Assembly: GCA_030429565.1 (NCBI GenBank)
Contig: JAUIFE010000009.1
Location: 186,001-250,000 of the forward strand
Length of the DNA stretch: 64,000 nucleotides
Source of the DNA: Holophagae bacterium
Lineage (GTDB): Bacteria; Acidobacteriota; Holophagae; Acanthopleuribacterales; Acanthopleuribacteraceae
Direction: 5' to 3'
The position numbers and the translations under genes are program-made. Position 1 is the stretch's first letter. Each line of letters starts with the position of its first letter. The notes under the pieces are model-generated. The model did not search any database. It saw only the letters and a list, made by a program, of their open reading frames with translations, and was not told the DNA's origin. Positions 36,075 to 44,785 of the stretch are shown here, piece by piece.

Positions 36075-37115
36075 ATGGACGGCCGTTTTCTTTTACTGCT
36101 CGGCATCGGTCTCTTTTTCTGTGGGCGTCCGGCGGCGGCACTAGAGCCCGAGCTTGCTTCGATGCCAATGTTTCGCGGCATGACGATTAGCTGCCAAGGC
36201 TGGGGCGCGGAATGGGCCGACGCCCGTTTCGCCGATGAATTAACGGTGTTGCGAGAGCTGGGCGTCAATGCGGTGGCGACCCATCCCTATGCACGCATTC
36301 ATGCCGACGGTTCCTTGCGCTGGCGGTCCTGGCGGACCGGCCAAGTGCCGGACTACGTGATCCAGCCGCTGCGGACAACCCAACAGGCGGGGCTGCGCAA
36401 AATGGTGAAGCCGCATCTGGCCTACTGGGGCAGCCCTTTTTCTTGGCGCGGTGAGGTTGATTTTAGTGAGCCGACGGCGCGCCGTCGCTTCTTTGACGAT
36501 TACCAGCGCTGGATTGTCGCGCTTGCCGCCGATACCTCGTCGGCCGATATTTTTGTGGTTGGCACTGAATTGGACCTGATGGTGAAGTACGAACAAGAGT
36601 GGCGCCAGGTGATTGCAGCGGTCCGGGCGGTGACGCCGGCGGCGCTAACTTACGCGGCTAACTGGGATTCTTATCAGAAGGTGCCCTTTTGGGATGCCTT
36701 GGACTTGGTTGGCGTGCAGGGTTACTTCCCCATCTCCGATGAGGCGGCGCCTTCGGATGCGGTGCTGAGGGCCGGTTGGCGCAAGGTGATGACCGGTCTG
36801 CAAGGCTTTCATCGCAAGGTCGGCAAACCGCTTCTGTTTACCGAGCTGGGTTACAATCAATCGCTGCAAGCGGCGGCGCAACCCTGGTCATACCAGGGGG
36901 ATCGCTCGCGTGAGGCGGCGCTGTTGCAAGCGCGGTGTTTGCGCATCGGTTTGCAGGTCCTGGCCGAAAACGAAGCCTGGTGTCGTGGCGCTTTCCTGTG
37001 GAAATGGTTTGTCGGCGATGCCGCCTATGAGAATTTCTATTTAAAAAAGCCCTATTTAACGGCGGAAATCCGTCGCGTCTGGTTGAAACCGGGGGCGGCC
37101 GGGCCGCCGCGCTGA
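36075..37115 (+). CDS. GH113-like glycoside hydrolase, exported
   Basis: A 346-residue protein with a signal peptide (about 1-23; LLLLGIGLFF). The rest is a TIM-barrel: FRGMTISCQGWGAEW and LGVNAVATHPYARI, then FVVGTELD with a likely acid/base Glu and LLFTELGY with a likely nucleophile Glu. This matches the glycoside-hydrolase family 113-like text found in Gram-negative exported enzymes. Substrate is unknown; mannan-like sugars are one guess. Its ATG is 2 bases after the cheB stop, so it is probably read with the chemotaxis operon. Confidence 0.7.
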   Translation: MDGRFLLLLGIGLFFCGRPAAALEPELASMPMFRGMTISCQGWGAEWADARFADELTVLRELGVNAVATHPYARIHADGSLRWRSWRTGQVPDYVIQPLRTTQQAGLRKMVKPHLAYWGSPFSWRGEVDFSEPTARRRFFDDYQRWIVALAADTSSADIFVVGTELDLMVKYEQEWRQVIAAVRAVTPAALTYAANWDSYQKVPFWDALDLVGVQGYFPISDEAAPSDAVLRAGWRKVMTGLQGFHRKVGKPLLFTELGYNQSLQAAAQPWSYQGDRSREAALLQARCLRIGLQVLAENEAWCRGAFLWKWFVGDAAYENFYLKKPYLTAEIRRVWLKPGAAGPPR

Positions 37116-37216
37116 AAGCGGCGTGGGTGTCGGGTTATGAGGTGTCCTAAGGTTCGCTTGATTCAACGTATCCGCGTCAACCTGTTGCGACGCGGGATCG
37201 CCACCGAGGTTTCCTT

Positions 37217-38737
37217 ATGAAAGTATTGGTCGTAGACGACAACCGCGTTAGCCGCAAAATTATCGGCGCCGAATTGCGCTCCGGTGGCTATGAAACGCTC
37301 GAGGCGGCGGACGGGCATGAAGCACTCAAAATGGTGCTCAGCGAACCGGATATCGACTTACTCACCTTGGACGTGAATATGCCCAAGATGGATGGCTACG
37401 AAGTCTGTCACCGGCTGCGCGATTGGGAGTTATCAGGCAGGTTTAAAGGGTTCCGCGATCGAGAAGGGGTGATGCCGGTTATTTTTGTGACCGGTGATGA
37501 TACCTTCGCCGGTCGCCAAAAAGGCTTTGAGGTCGGTGCCACCGAGTTTTTGACCAAAGGTTTTGCCCACGGGGAACTGCTCAAAAAGGTGAATCGCATT
37601 CTCAAGCCGCAACGGGCCATGGCCGGCTTGACCGTGTTGTTGCTGGAAGCAGATCCCATGGTGCGTGCCATCCTGTCCGGGTACCTCGACGAATACGGTG
37701 TGGCCGTGCGATCGGTGCTCGACGCCGACGAAGCCTACCGCCTGTTGCGAGATCCGACGGCGTCCGTCCACATGTTGATTCTGGACGAAAGCATGGCGTC
37801 CATGGGTGACCGCAACTTGTGTACCTTGGTGCGCGGCGAGCTGGCGATGGCGGAACTACCGATCATTGTAGTCTGTGTCTCCGACGACCGCGCCAGAAAC
37901 CTGGCCCTGTTTAAGGCGGGTGCCACCGATACTTTGGTGAAACCGCTGGTTAAAGAAGAGTTATTTGCCCGGCTTAACGTTTTCTTGGAAGTGCAGCGCC
38001 TCAATGACGAATTGCAACAGCGGGTGGTGTCCTTGCAAAAGGTGAATGAGCTTAAAGATGAATTCATCGCGGCCTGTTCCCACGATTTGCGTTCACCGCT
38101 TTCCGGGATTCTGGGCATGTCCGAGCTGTTATCGCATGCGGGCAATCTCGAGCCGGTCCAGCGCGACATGGTGGCCCGCATCAAGCGTTCTGGGCAGTTC
38201 CTGCTGACCTTGATCCACGATATTCTCGATGTGGGCACGATGGACTCGCAGCCGTTCGACTTGCAGTTCGCCTGTTTTGATGCGGTTGAGGTGGGACGCC
38301 AGTGTGTTGAAACCGCCGCCTATACAGCCGATAAAAAAGGCGTGCAACTGACAACGACGCTGCCCGAAAGTGCCTCGATTCAAGCGGACCGCACCAGTGT
38401 GATCCGCATCTTTCACAACCTACTCACGAACGCGATTAAGTTTACCGATGCGGGTGGTTCGGTTGCCATGGAAATGGTTGTGGTGGACGAGGAAGTGGTG
38501 GTCTCGGTCAAGGATAGCGGCGTCGGCATCGCGCCGGAGGACCTTGTCGGCCTGTTTGATCGATACAAAAAGAAGTCGACCCGTGGTACGGCGGGAGAGC
38601 GCGGGACCGGTTTGGGTCTGGCGATTGTGAAAGCCCTGGTTGAAAAACACGGCGGTCATATCGAGGTGACCTCTACGCCGGGTTTGGGGTCGACTTTTCG
38701 GGTCGCGCTGCCGAAGGCGCCGCCCGACTGCTGCTAA
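37217..38737 (+). CDS. Histidine kinase with two N-terminal receivers
   Basis: A 506-residue cytoplasmic protein with no membrane segment. Receiver 1 (about 1-130) has Asp 52 in LLTLDVNMPKMDGYEV. Receiver 2 (about 140-265) has a candidate Asp 190 in MLILDESMASMG. HisKA follows with His 289 in SHDLRSPLSGILGMSELL, then HATPase (LLTNAIKFTD, DSGVGI, GERGTGLGLAIVKALVEKHGG). It would receive a phosphoryl signal at its receivers and set kinase output, acting as a hub for neighbouring systems such as the hybrid CheA. The stop overlaps the convergent Wzy-like gene. Confidence 0.88.
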   Translation: MKVLVVDDNRVSRKIIGAELRSGGYETLEAADGHEALKMVLSEPDIDLLTLDVNMPKMDGYEVCHRLRDWELSGRFKGFRDREGVMPVIFVTGDDTFAGRQKGFEVGATEFLTKGFAHGELLKKVNRILKPQRAMAGLTVLLLEADPMVRAILSGYLDEYGVAVRSVLDADEAYRLLRDPTASVHMLILDESMASMGDRNLCTLVRGELAMAELPIIVVCVSDDRARNLALFKAGATDTLVKPLVKEELFARLNVFLEVQRLNDELQQRVVSLQKVNELKDEFIAACSHDLRSPLSGILGMSELLSHAGNLEPVQRDMVARIKRSGQFLLTLIHDILDVGTMDSQPFDLQFACFDAVEVGRQCVETAAYTADKKGVQLTTTLPESASIQADRTSVIRIFHNLLTNAIKFTDAGGSVAMEMVVVDEEVVVSVKDSGVGIAPEDLVGLFDRYKKKSTRGTAGERGTGLGLAIVKALVEKHGGHIEVTSTPGLGSTFRVALPKAPPDCC

Positions 38738-40047
38738 GCGGTGTCCACGCTACCGGGTGGGTTGGTTTTGAAGCGCGGAGGCCCAAAAACCCCTGTGCGG
38801 AAATGTTCGGCGTCGTCGGGCTCGCTACTGTAACACCAGCGGTAAACGATGTAACCGACCACGATAAAAAACCAGGTGGCGATTTGTGAGTAGAAGTTGA
38901 TGAACACTGAAATGGTGACACAGAAGCTGGAGAGGCCGGCAAAGTAAACCGTGAACAGGTTGCGTCGCTGGCGCATGGCCATGTAAACCGCCATGCTGAT
39001 GAGACCACAGCCGAGCGGGCCGAACACCAGCCCCGCAAAACCCCAGTCCTTGTAAAAGGTCTCCAAGTAAGTGCAGACGTTGAGGTGAATCGGCACCCAG
39101 TAGAACTTGCCGACGAGAACTTCCCGTTCGTAATAGGGAATGAGCAGTTCCATAAAGGTGACGACCGGGGCAAAGGTATGTTTGCCGTAGGTGAAATCCC
39201 ACTTGTCGGTGAGGAACTGTTGCAGGACGGGGAAACTGCCGGTGAGGTAGATGTAAATGTCATTGAGCGGGCCAAGCTCAGGGTATTTGAGGAACTGCCG
39301 GTTGTAATCGTAGGCTTCTTTGACATACAGCTTGGCAATTAACACAAACATACCGAGCAAGCCGAACACAACCGATGACGAGGCGACGGCAAAGCGAAAC
39401 GAAATGTTGACACGGCGTTGGCTGTACACCACCACGTAAAAGCTCCAAATCGCCATGTAGAACAGGCGCGTGCGGTCGGTGGTAAAAAAGGCGGTGAGCA
39501 GGGACCACACGAGGACGGCGATCAACCAGCGTCGTGGTTTGCGGTAGATGGTCAGGTACATGAGTGACAGCACGAAGTTGGCGACGTTGATAATGTTAAA
39601 AAAGCCGAGGAAGCGCACGTTGGTGTGCAGCTCTCGGGCGCGCTGTGGGTCGCTGAAAAAGGTACTGAGCCCAAAGAGTTGGTGCAGGTGATAAAGCTGC
39701 AGCACAAAACCGAACACGCCGATGCCGAACATGGCGAAAAGTGCGGTTTCGAAGCGCTCGCGGTTGAGGTAAGCGAGGCGCGAATGGTTGGTGAGCCAAT
39801 TGGGTTTCTGTAAGGCGTACACCCCGACGAGCGCGGTTCCACCCATAAACGACGCGTACGAAACCCCGATCGCCCGCCATGCCTCCATGCCGACCGGATG
39901 GTAACGCACCAAGTTCAGCGTCAAAAAGGCAATCGCGACGTTCCAAAAAAAGTTGTAAATGGCGGGCGGGGTAAAAAAATCGTCGAACAGCCATTTCGAG
40001 AGGAACAGCCCCAAAAACGCGACCGTCATAAGGGTGACAAAGATCAT
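38734..40047 (-). CDS. Wzy-like O-antigen / polysaccharide polymerase
   Basis: A 437-residue membrane protein with about ten to twelve hydrophobic segments (for example LMTVAFLGLFLSKWLF, AIAFLTLNLV, ALFAMFGIGVFGF, VVFGLLGMFVLIAKLYV) and a large charged loop between late helices. Family text for oligosaccharide repeat-unit polymerases is weak, but length, topology and the divergent neighbour with a Wzz-type layout fit. It would polymerise repeat units at the periplasmic face. ATG at 40047 has GGAG 9 bases upstream; a longer start at 40113 adds a non-hydrophobic lead. Confidence 0.6.
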   Translation of the reverse strand: MIFVTLMTVAFLGLFLSKWLFDDFFTPPAIYNFFWNVAIAFLTLNLVRYHPVGMEAWRAIGVSYASFMGGTALVGVYALQKPNWLTNHSRLAYLNRERFETALFAMFGIGVFGFVLQLYHLHQLFGLSTFFSDPQRARELHTNVRFLGFFNIINVANFVLSLMYLTIYRKPRRWLIAVLVWSLLTAFFTTDRTRLFYMAIWSFYVVVYSQRRVNISFRFAVASSSVVFGLLGMFVLIAKLYVKEAYDYNRQFLKYPELGPLNDIYIYLTGSFPVLQQFLTDKWDFTYGKHTFAPVVTFMELLIPYYEREVLVGKFYWVPIHLNVCTYLETFYKDWGFAGLVFGPLGCGLISMAVYMAMRQRRNLFTVYFAGLSSFCVTISVFINFYSQIATWFFIVVGYIVYRWCYSSEPDDAEHFRTGVFGPPRFKTNPPGSVDTA

Positions 40048-40515
40048 GAAAAACAACTCCGAGGCGGACGGGCCGGATCGTGACGCGCGGCACGGGTGTG
40101 TTGCAGGAGCCAAAGCGACACCAGGGGATGCGAAGACTTGGTATCGAATTTGACAATGCGAGTGGATGCCGCCGGCGCGGCCCTTGGGGCGCGCCCATTG
40201 TAACTGAATTGCCGGGCATCGTTGCGCAAAGTTTTGGCGGCCGTCACCGGCCTTCGCGACGGCATCTCCGGCCTAAAACTAAAAAAGCGCAGGACTTAGC
40301 GGCGATTTTGGCCAAGGCTCTGGGCTGTAACCGTTTGTGAAAAGGCGCACCGAACCCGCCGGCGCCGCTGGTTCTCAAACGGTTTTGCTTCAGCTCTTTG
40401 GCCGACATGCGCTAGGGGTCACGCGCTGTTAAAGTCTGAATCCGTACCCTATTGCTCAGGCAACTTAGGTATAATCGCAAGTCTTTGCGACCGATCGAGG
40501 AGGCTCGACTCATCC
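40048..40515. other. Divergent promoter region
   Basis: Region between the Wzy-like and Wzz-like genes. No gene supported. It holds a GGAGG-like site (about 40498-40502) before the gene at 40516. The AT-rich stretch about 40450-40475 could carry a promoter. Confidence 0.45.
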
Positions 40516-41394
40516 ATGAAAGAACCCGAACTTTTGTCCTTATCTGACTTTATCTTTGTTATCTGGAAACGCAAGTTGCACGCACTGTTGGTGTTTTGTG
40601 TGGTGATGGCACTCGGGGTCGCTTATTTGGCGGTTGCCAAAAAGACCTACCGCTTGAGCGGTTCCATTTACGTAGGTCGCTTTCAAACCGACCTGCTTGA
40701 AGAAGGCGAATTTGTCGCGCAGAAGCTGGAAGACTACAGTTTCATCAAAAAAGCGTTGGATGCCAACGAGGTCAAGCTCAATACATCGGTGACCAAGCTG
40801 CAGCGCAGCATTGAGGCGCATGTCGTCAACGAAGTGCGTAAAACCAAGGATGTCGGCATTGTGTTGCTGACGGTAGAGTACGACGACCCGCAAATGTGTC
40901 ACGCCATTTTTAAGGCGTTGACGGACCAGTTAATTCGTGAGCACGATGAGCTCAAAGACGATGCGCTCGACGTCCTGCGCAGCATGGAACGGTTCTTCAA
41001 AATGAACGAAGTTCAATTGCAGGCCTCGATTGATTCGGATGAGGCGTTTGCGTCGGAAAGTATGCGCTCCCCGCAGCCAGGTATCGCTTGGCCCGCGCAC
41101 CTGCTGGCGCGTTACGCGATTGCCGAAAAACGCGACGACCTCAAACAAATCGTGCAAGACCGTCACTACCTCAAAATGGAAGGCGAGGCGGCCACCAAGT
41201 CCTTTAGCACCCGTCTCTCCGCCGAACCGGCCGTTCCCGACCAGCACGTGAAACCGCGCAAAGCCGTTGTCCTGGCCACGGCCGGTGTGGCGGCGGCGGT
41301 ACTTGGCGCCTTGTGGGCCCTACTGCTGGAACTGGTCGACACCCAAATCAAACCCCGTTTTGGGAAGGGCGGCCGAAAGGCCGTTACCAGTTAG
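40516..41394 (+). CDS. Wzz-type polysaccharide chain-length determinant
   Basis: A 292-residue inner-membrane protein with the Wzz/Etk layout. It has one membrane segment near the start (HALLVFCVVMALGVAYLAV, about 17-36), a long periplasmic part, and a second segment near the end (VVLATAGVAAAVLGALWALLLEL). The first is preceded by SLSDFIFVIWKRK, typical of Wzz N-termini. No kinase domain follows. It would control polysaccharide chain length together with the divergent Wzy-like gene. ATG at 40516 with a GGAGG site. Confidence 0.72.
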   Translation: MKEPELLSLSDFIFVIWKRKLHALLVFCVVMALGVAYLAVAKKTYRLSGSIYVGRFQTDLLEEGEFVAQKLEDYSFIKKALDANEVKLNTSVTKLQRSIEAHVVNEVRKTKDVGIVLLTVEYDDPQMCHAIFKALTDQLIREHDELKDDALDVLRSMERFFKMNEVQLQASIDSDEAFASESMRSPQPGIAWPAHLLARYAIAEKRDDLKQIVQDRHYLKMEGEAATKSFSTRLSAEPAVPDQHVKPRKAVVLATAGVAAAVLGALWALLLELVDTQIKPRFGKGGRKAVTS

Positions 41395-41439
41395 ACCACT
41401 TGCGCCTCGGATGAGGTAGCGCGTTTTTCTGTTCGTCCG

Positions 41440-42012
41440 CGGCCCCGCAGCCGTCCGCGCTGCTTGGGAAGGGCGGTCCTGCTTGGCCTTCACGTCGCAG
41501 CCACGAGCGCCTCGGAAGACTTGCCCCTGCGCGCCCGGCATGGTTGCGCGTTGCCGGGCTAGGGGATCCCAGCCCCTTTCGCGGCCACTGCCTTACGGTT
41601 TTTCTATGCCTGGTGGTGCGTCCTTTGGGCTGAGCATCTGCAGCCGGTGACCCGATTATCTTCGACGGTAGACTGCCCAGCCCGGGTACGAATCATGCCG
41701 ATGCGTTCAGCAGGCCTGCTCAATCGTCCAACCCTGTATCGCGGGTGGCAGTAGGGAAACAGGCGGGCAGACAAGCGCCAAGTCTTCCAAGGCGCACGTG
41801 GCTGCCTGCGAGCAGCTCGGTAATGGAGACGCCTTCCGAAAAAAGCAGCATCGCGGACGGATGCCGGAACGCAGCCGAACGAAAAACGCGCCACCGCCTC
41901 CGAGGCGGGAAGCGATTCGCGTTGTGCGGAAAGCTGGGTCGCCCTTCCCAAACATCGCGGGCGGAGGCAGGCAAGCAGGTGGATAAACGCGCTCATCCTT
42001 CCGCGGCGGAAG
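41440..42012. repeat. Dispersed bipartite repeat, locus 1
   Basis: A non-coding stretch between the Wzz-like gene and gpsA. It starts with a forward arm (GGGAAGGGCGG, then GCGCCTCGGAAGA; about 41440-41510). After a ~300-base middle follow two inverted-orientation units: one at about 41829-41912 with AAAAGCAGCATCGCGGACGG and CCTCCGAGGCGG, and one at about 41941-42012 with GCCCTTCCCAAACATCGCGG and TTCCGCGGCGGAAGG. The same pieces in the same order occur at 51.4-52.1 kb. The last unit runs through the gpsA stop codon at 41993. Confidence 0.75.
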
Positions 42013-43045
42013 GCGCTGACGTGGGGGCGTTCGAGCGTGCCCGCCCTTCCTTTTCGGCTTTGAGACGCCGTGTCATGAGGCGGTGCAGGCCCTCTTGCGG
42101 GGTGAGTCCTTTGTAGAGGATGTGGTACACCACTTCGGTAATCGGGAGTTCGACCTCAAGATCACGCGCTTTTTGGCGGACCGATTTGCAGGTATGTACC
42201 CCTTCGGCAACCATGCCGAGCTCGTCCAACACCTGCTCAAGCGACTTGCCCGCCGCGATACCCATGCCGACGCGCAGGTTGCGACTCAGGCCGCCGGTAC
42301 AGGTTAGGATCAAATCACCCATGCCCGCCAACCCCGCGAACGTATCGCGTTCGGCGCCCAAGCGCACGCCGTAGCGGGAAATTTCACTGAGGCCGCGGGT
42401 AATCAGACCGGCCATTGAGTTGTTGCCCAGGTCGAGACCGTGGACCATGCCGCTGGCAATCGCAATGACGTTTTTAAGCGCGCCGCAGATTTCGACACCC
42501 ATCACATCGTGGTTGCGGTACATGCGGAACGAAGGCGTGGTCAGTTCTTCCTGCAAGGCGAGCAGGGCGTCGTCCTTGGGGCCGGCCAAAACGACGGTGG
42601 TCGGCTTGTTGGCGGCGACTTCCTTGGCGAAACTCGGGCCGCTCAGGGTGTAGGCGCGCTGCGACCATTCCTCGCCCAGCACATCTTCGACGATTTGTTG
42701 CGGCAACATGCCGGTCCCCAACTCAATCCCTTTGGAGGTGAGAATCATGCGGTGGCGGTCGTTTAACCAAGGTCGGATTTGTTCCAAAACCGCGCGATAG
42801 GCTTGGAGTGGAATCGAAAGGCATAATAAATCGTGCGCGCGAACCGTTTTTTCGAGGTCACCGACCACTGTCAGGCGCTCCGGAAAGGGGACGTCCGGCA
42901 GGTATTTGGTATTGGCGCGCGCAGCATTAAACGCGGTGACATCCGCCTCTTTACGAGCCCAAAGTTGCACGCTGTGGTTGTGACGTGCCCAAAGAATGGC
43001 GAGTGCGGTGCCCCAAGAACCGCCGCCCAAAATAGCCAATTTCAC
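41993..43045 (-). CDS. gpsA: NAD(P)H-dependent glycerol-3-phosphate dehydrogenase
   Basis: A 350-residue GpsA. It starts KLAILGGGSWGTALAILWA (Rossmann GxGxxG), then LSIPLQAYRAVLEQI, GPSFAKEVAANKPTTVV, KNVIAIASGMVHGLDLGNNSMAGLITRG and GDLILTCTGG. It makes sn-glycerol-3-phosphate from dihydroxyacetone phosphate for phospholipid synthesis. It starts at a GTG (43045) with AGGAGG 8 bases upstream. The last ~20 residues (SNAPTSAPSAAEG) are a non-conserved tail; the stop lies inside a copy of the dispersed repeat, whose insertion may have changed the C-terminus. Confidence 0.93.
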   Translation of the reverse strand: MKLAILGGGSWGTALAILWARHNHSVQLWARKEADVTAFNAARANTKYLPDVPFPERLTVVGDLEKTVRAHDLLCLSIPLQAYRAVLEQIRPWLNDRHRMILTSKGIELGTGMLPQQIVEDVLGEEWSQRAYTLSGPSFAKEVAANKPTTVVLAGPKDDALLALQEELTTPSFRMYRNHDVMGVEICGALKNVIAIASGMVHGLDLGNNSMAGLITRGLSEISRYGVRLGAERDTFAGLAGMGDLILTCTGGLSRNLRVGMGIAAGKSLEQVLDELGMVAEGVHTCKSVRQKARDLEVELPITEVVYHILYKGLTPQEGLHRLMTRRLKAEKEGRARSNAPTSAPSAAEG

Positions 43046-43123
43046 GTATGGTACCTCCTGGCTGCTGTCTCGCCGTCACGTCACGTTCGTCGATGACCCG
43101 TGATCGGCGAGGCATGGGCGATC

Positions 43124-44059
43124 TTATTCCAGCGAAATGATGGCGTCAAATTCGGAGTTGAGGATTGTATCGTTGATAAACATGCGGCGCGGCCAATTGG
43201 CGCGGTTAAAGTATTTTTTCACCGAAAGCGGGTGCTGGACGGGAATGTCGCCCGCATGCCATTGATTGTCCTCAAGGTCGATCATGATTTGGTAGGTCTG
43301 GCTCGCCAAGCCCTCGATGTCCGGGAAAATGGCCAAGTTCCCCAGTTTGACCCGACCCATCAGGCTGTCGACACCGACGATGACGGGGATCCGGTACTGC
43401 TTGACGCGTGGGATCCAGGCTTGCGACAACAAGTCGGCGGTCAACATGTGCGGGTCGTTAAACAGCCAGAATGCATCGACCTTAGCGCGTTTCAGCGCGC
43501 GTAGCCCGGCCTTGACCTCGTTGACTTTGGGCTGGAGCGGGATGGCATGGCCAATGAGCTCGATGCCTTCGCGTTCCGCCAATTTTTTCTCTCGCTGGAA
43601 TTGGGTTTCCAGAATCGGCCGATACAAAACCCCAACGCGCTTAATGCCGGGCGAAATGCTGCGCAGGTTGATAATGCCGGTGACGGCCGGAATATTGAAA
43701 CGAATGCCGGTAACGTTGTTCAGGCGCTTGAGGTCGCGATCAATTTGCACGTTGTAAACCAACACGGTCGGCGGTGGTGCTTGACCCGGCGGCAGGTGTT
43801 CCTTCAGCCAGCGGCGGTAGAGCGTGACCGGCCAGCGATCCACCAGCAGGACGACCTTCGGCTGTGCGGCCATGGCGGCGACAAATTCGTCGTAGCGTTG
43901 ACCGCGTTCTGCAACCAAGGTTTTGGCCGAAAAATGGCCGTCATCGGCCTCCAGTTCCCGTTCGAAGGCGATGTTAAACGTTTCATAGGTTGTCGTCGCC
44001 GAGCGCACGACCAAAATGCTGTTGGGATCGGCGACGAGAAACATTAAGAAGAGGATCAA
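43124..44059 (-). CDS. PF04392-type ABC substrate-binding-like protein
   Basis: A 311-residue protein of the ABC_sub_bind (PF04392) two-lobe fold. Text: TVLVYNVQIDRDLKRLNNVTGI, GIKRVGVLYRP, FWLFNDPHMLTADLL, YRIPVIVGVDSLM. The N-terminus is short and hydrophobic (MILFLMFLVA). It starts at TTG 44059 with GAGG 5 bases upstream. No ABC permease or ATPase follows, so it is an orphan. It may serve as a sensor or scavenger; ligand unknown. Confidence 0.65.
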   Translation of the reverse strand: MILFLMFLVADPNSILVVRSATTTYETFNIAFERELEADDGHFSAKTLVAERGQRYDEFVAAMAAQPKVVLLVDRWPVTLYRRWLKEHLPPGQAPPPTVLVYNVQIDRDLKRLNNVTGIRFNIPAVTGIINLRSISPGIKRVGVLYRPILETQFQREKKLAEREGIELIGHAIPLQPKVNEVKAGLRALKRAKVDAFWLFNDPHMLTADLLSQAWIPRVKQYRIPVIVGVDSLMGRVKLGNLAIFPDIEGLASQTYQIMIDLEDNQWHAGDIPVQHPLSVKKYFNRANWPRRMFINDTILNSEFDAIISLE

Positions 44060-44785
44060 GGGGACCTCGTCGCTGGAAAAATGTAATTTGCGTTGTGTGG
44101 AAGCAGTGTGTACACCCGTTTGTTAATTAAAAAAAACCGTTGAACCAATGTTTTTTTCATCCATTTAGAGCCGGGTATGTTGCTTTGGTTGACCATGGCG
44201 CCTTGAGGGGACGGTGTGTACTGGGTTTGTGGCATGCCCTGTTCCCGTGTTCCATGACGGCGCGGCTGTTTCCAGCACCGGTTGATAACGCTTGATTGAC
44301 CCGCTTTGCGGCCGTGCCACCGCCGATCCACCGTGGTTATCTTCTTTTCCTCCCGTTGCCGGATGGGGGTAAGGGTATGCTTTTCGAATGGGTTTTGCTT
44401 AAATGATGCGAATAACATGATCGTGACTCGATCAGAACTCCGGTTTGTCGGTGACGAACCGGAGCGACACGGATTGAGAGGTGGGTGATCGGCAGGCTTG
44501 CCGGCACCCAAGGTTCCCCGGTGACCCTGGGCTCACGCCTGAGCGATGAGGGCGACCTAGCGATCCCAGTCTGCTTTTCCAAAACGCAAAAACGGGGAAG
44601 TTGGTGGAATGGAGAAAAAAGACTGGGTAATGCTTTTGTACCATGATCGTGGTAACTCTGTCAGGCGTTAATATGGCTGATAATTCTCGGTGACAATGAA
44701 ACCCCGCTGGTTCTTGTTTCTTTTGAGGTTTGTGTCGTATTTTCAAATGATGTTTTCTTATTTTCTTATTCGAAAGGTGGCGCTG
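44060..44785. other. Gene-free region
   Basis: No gene supported. It contains an inverted pair CCCAGTCT / AGACTGGG (about 44565-44572 and 44621-44628) and a repeated word CATGATCGTG (about 44416 and 44641). The minus-strand frame at 44432-44746 has a low-complexity translation without a ribosome-binding site. This may be an old mobile-element or repeat remnant. Confidence 0.4.

Noticed and set aside
44432..44746. 104-residue minus-strand frame
   Set aside because: Low-complexity translation, no start signal, and part of a possible repeat remnant.
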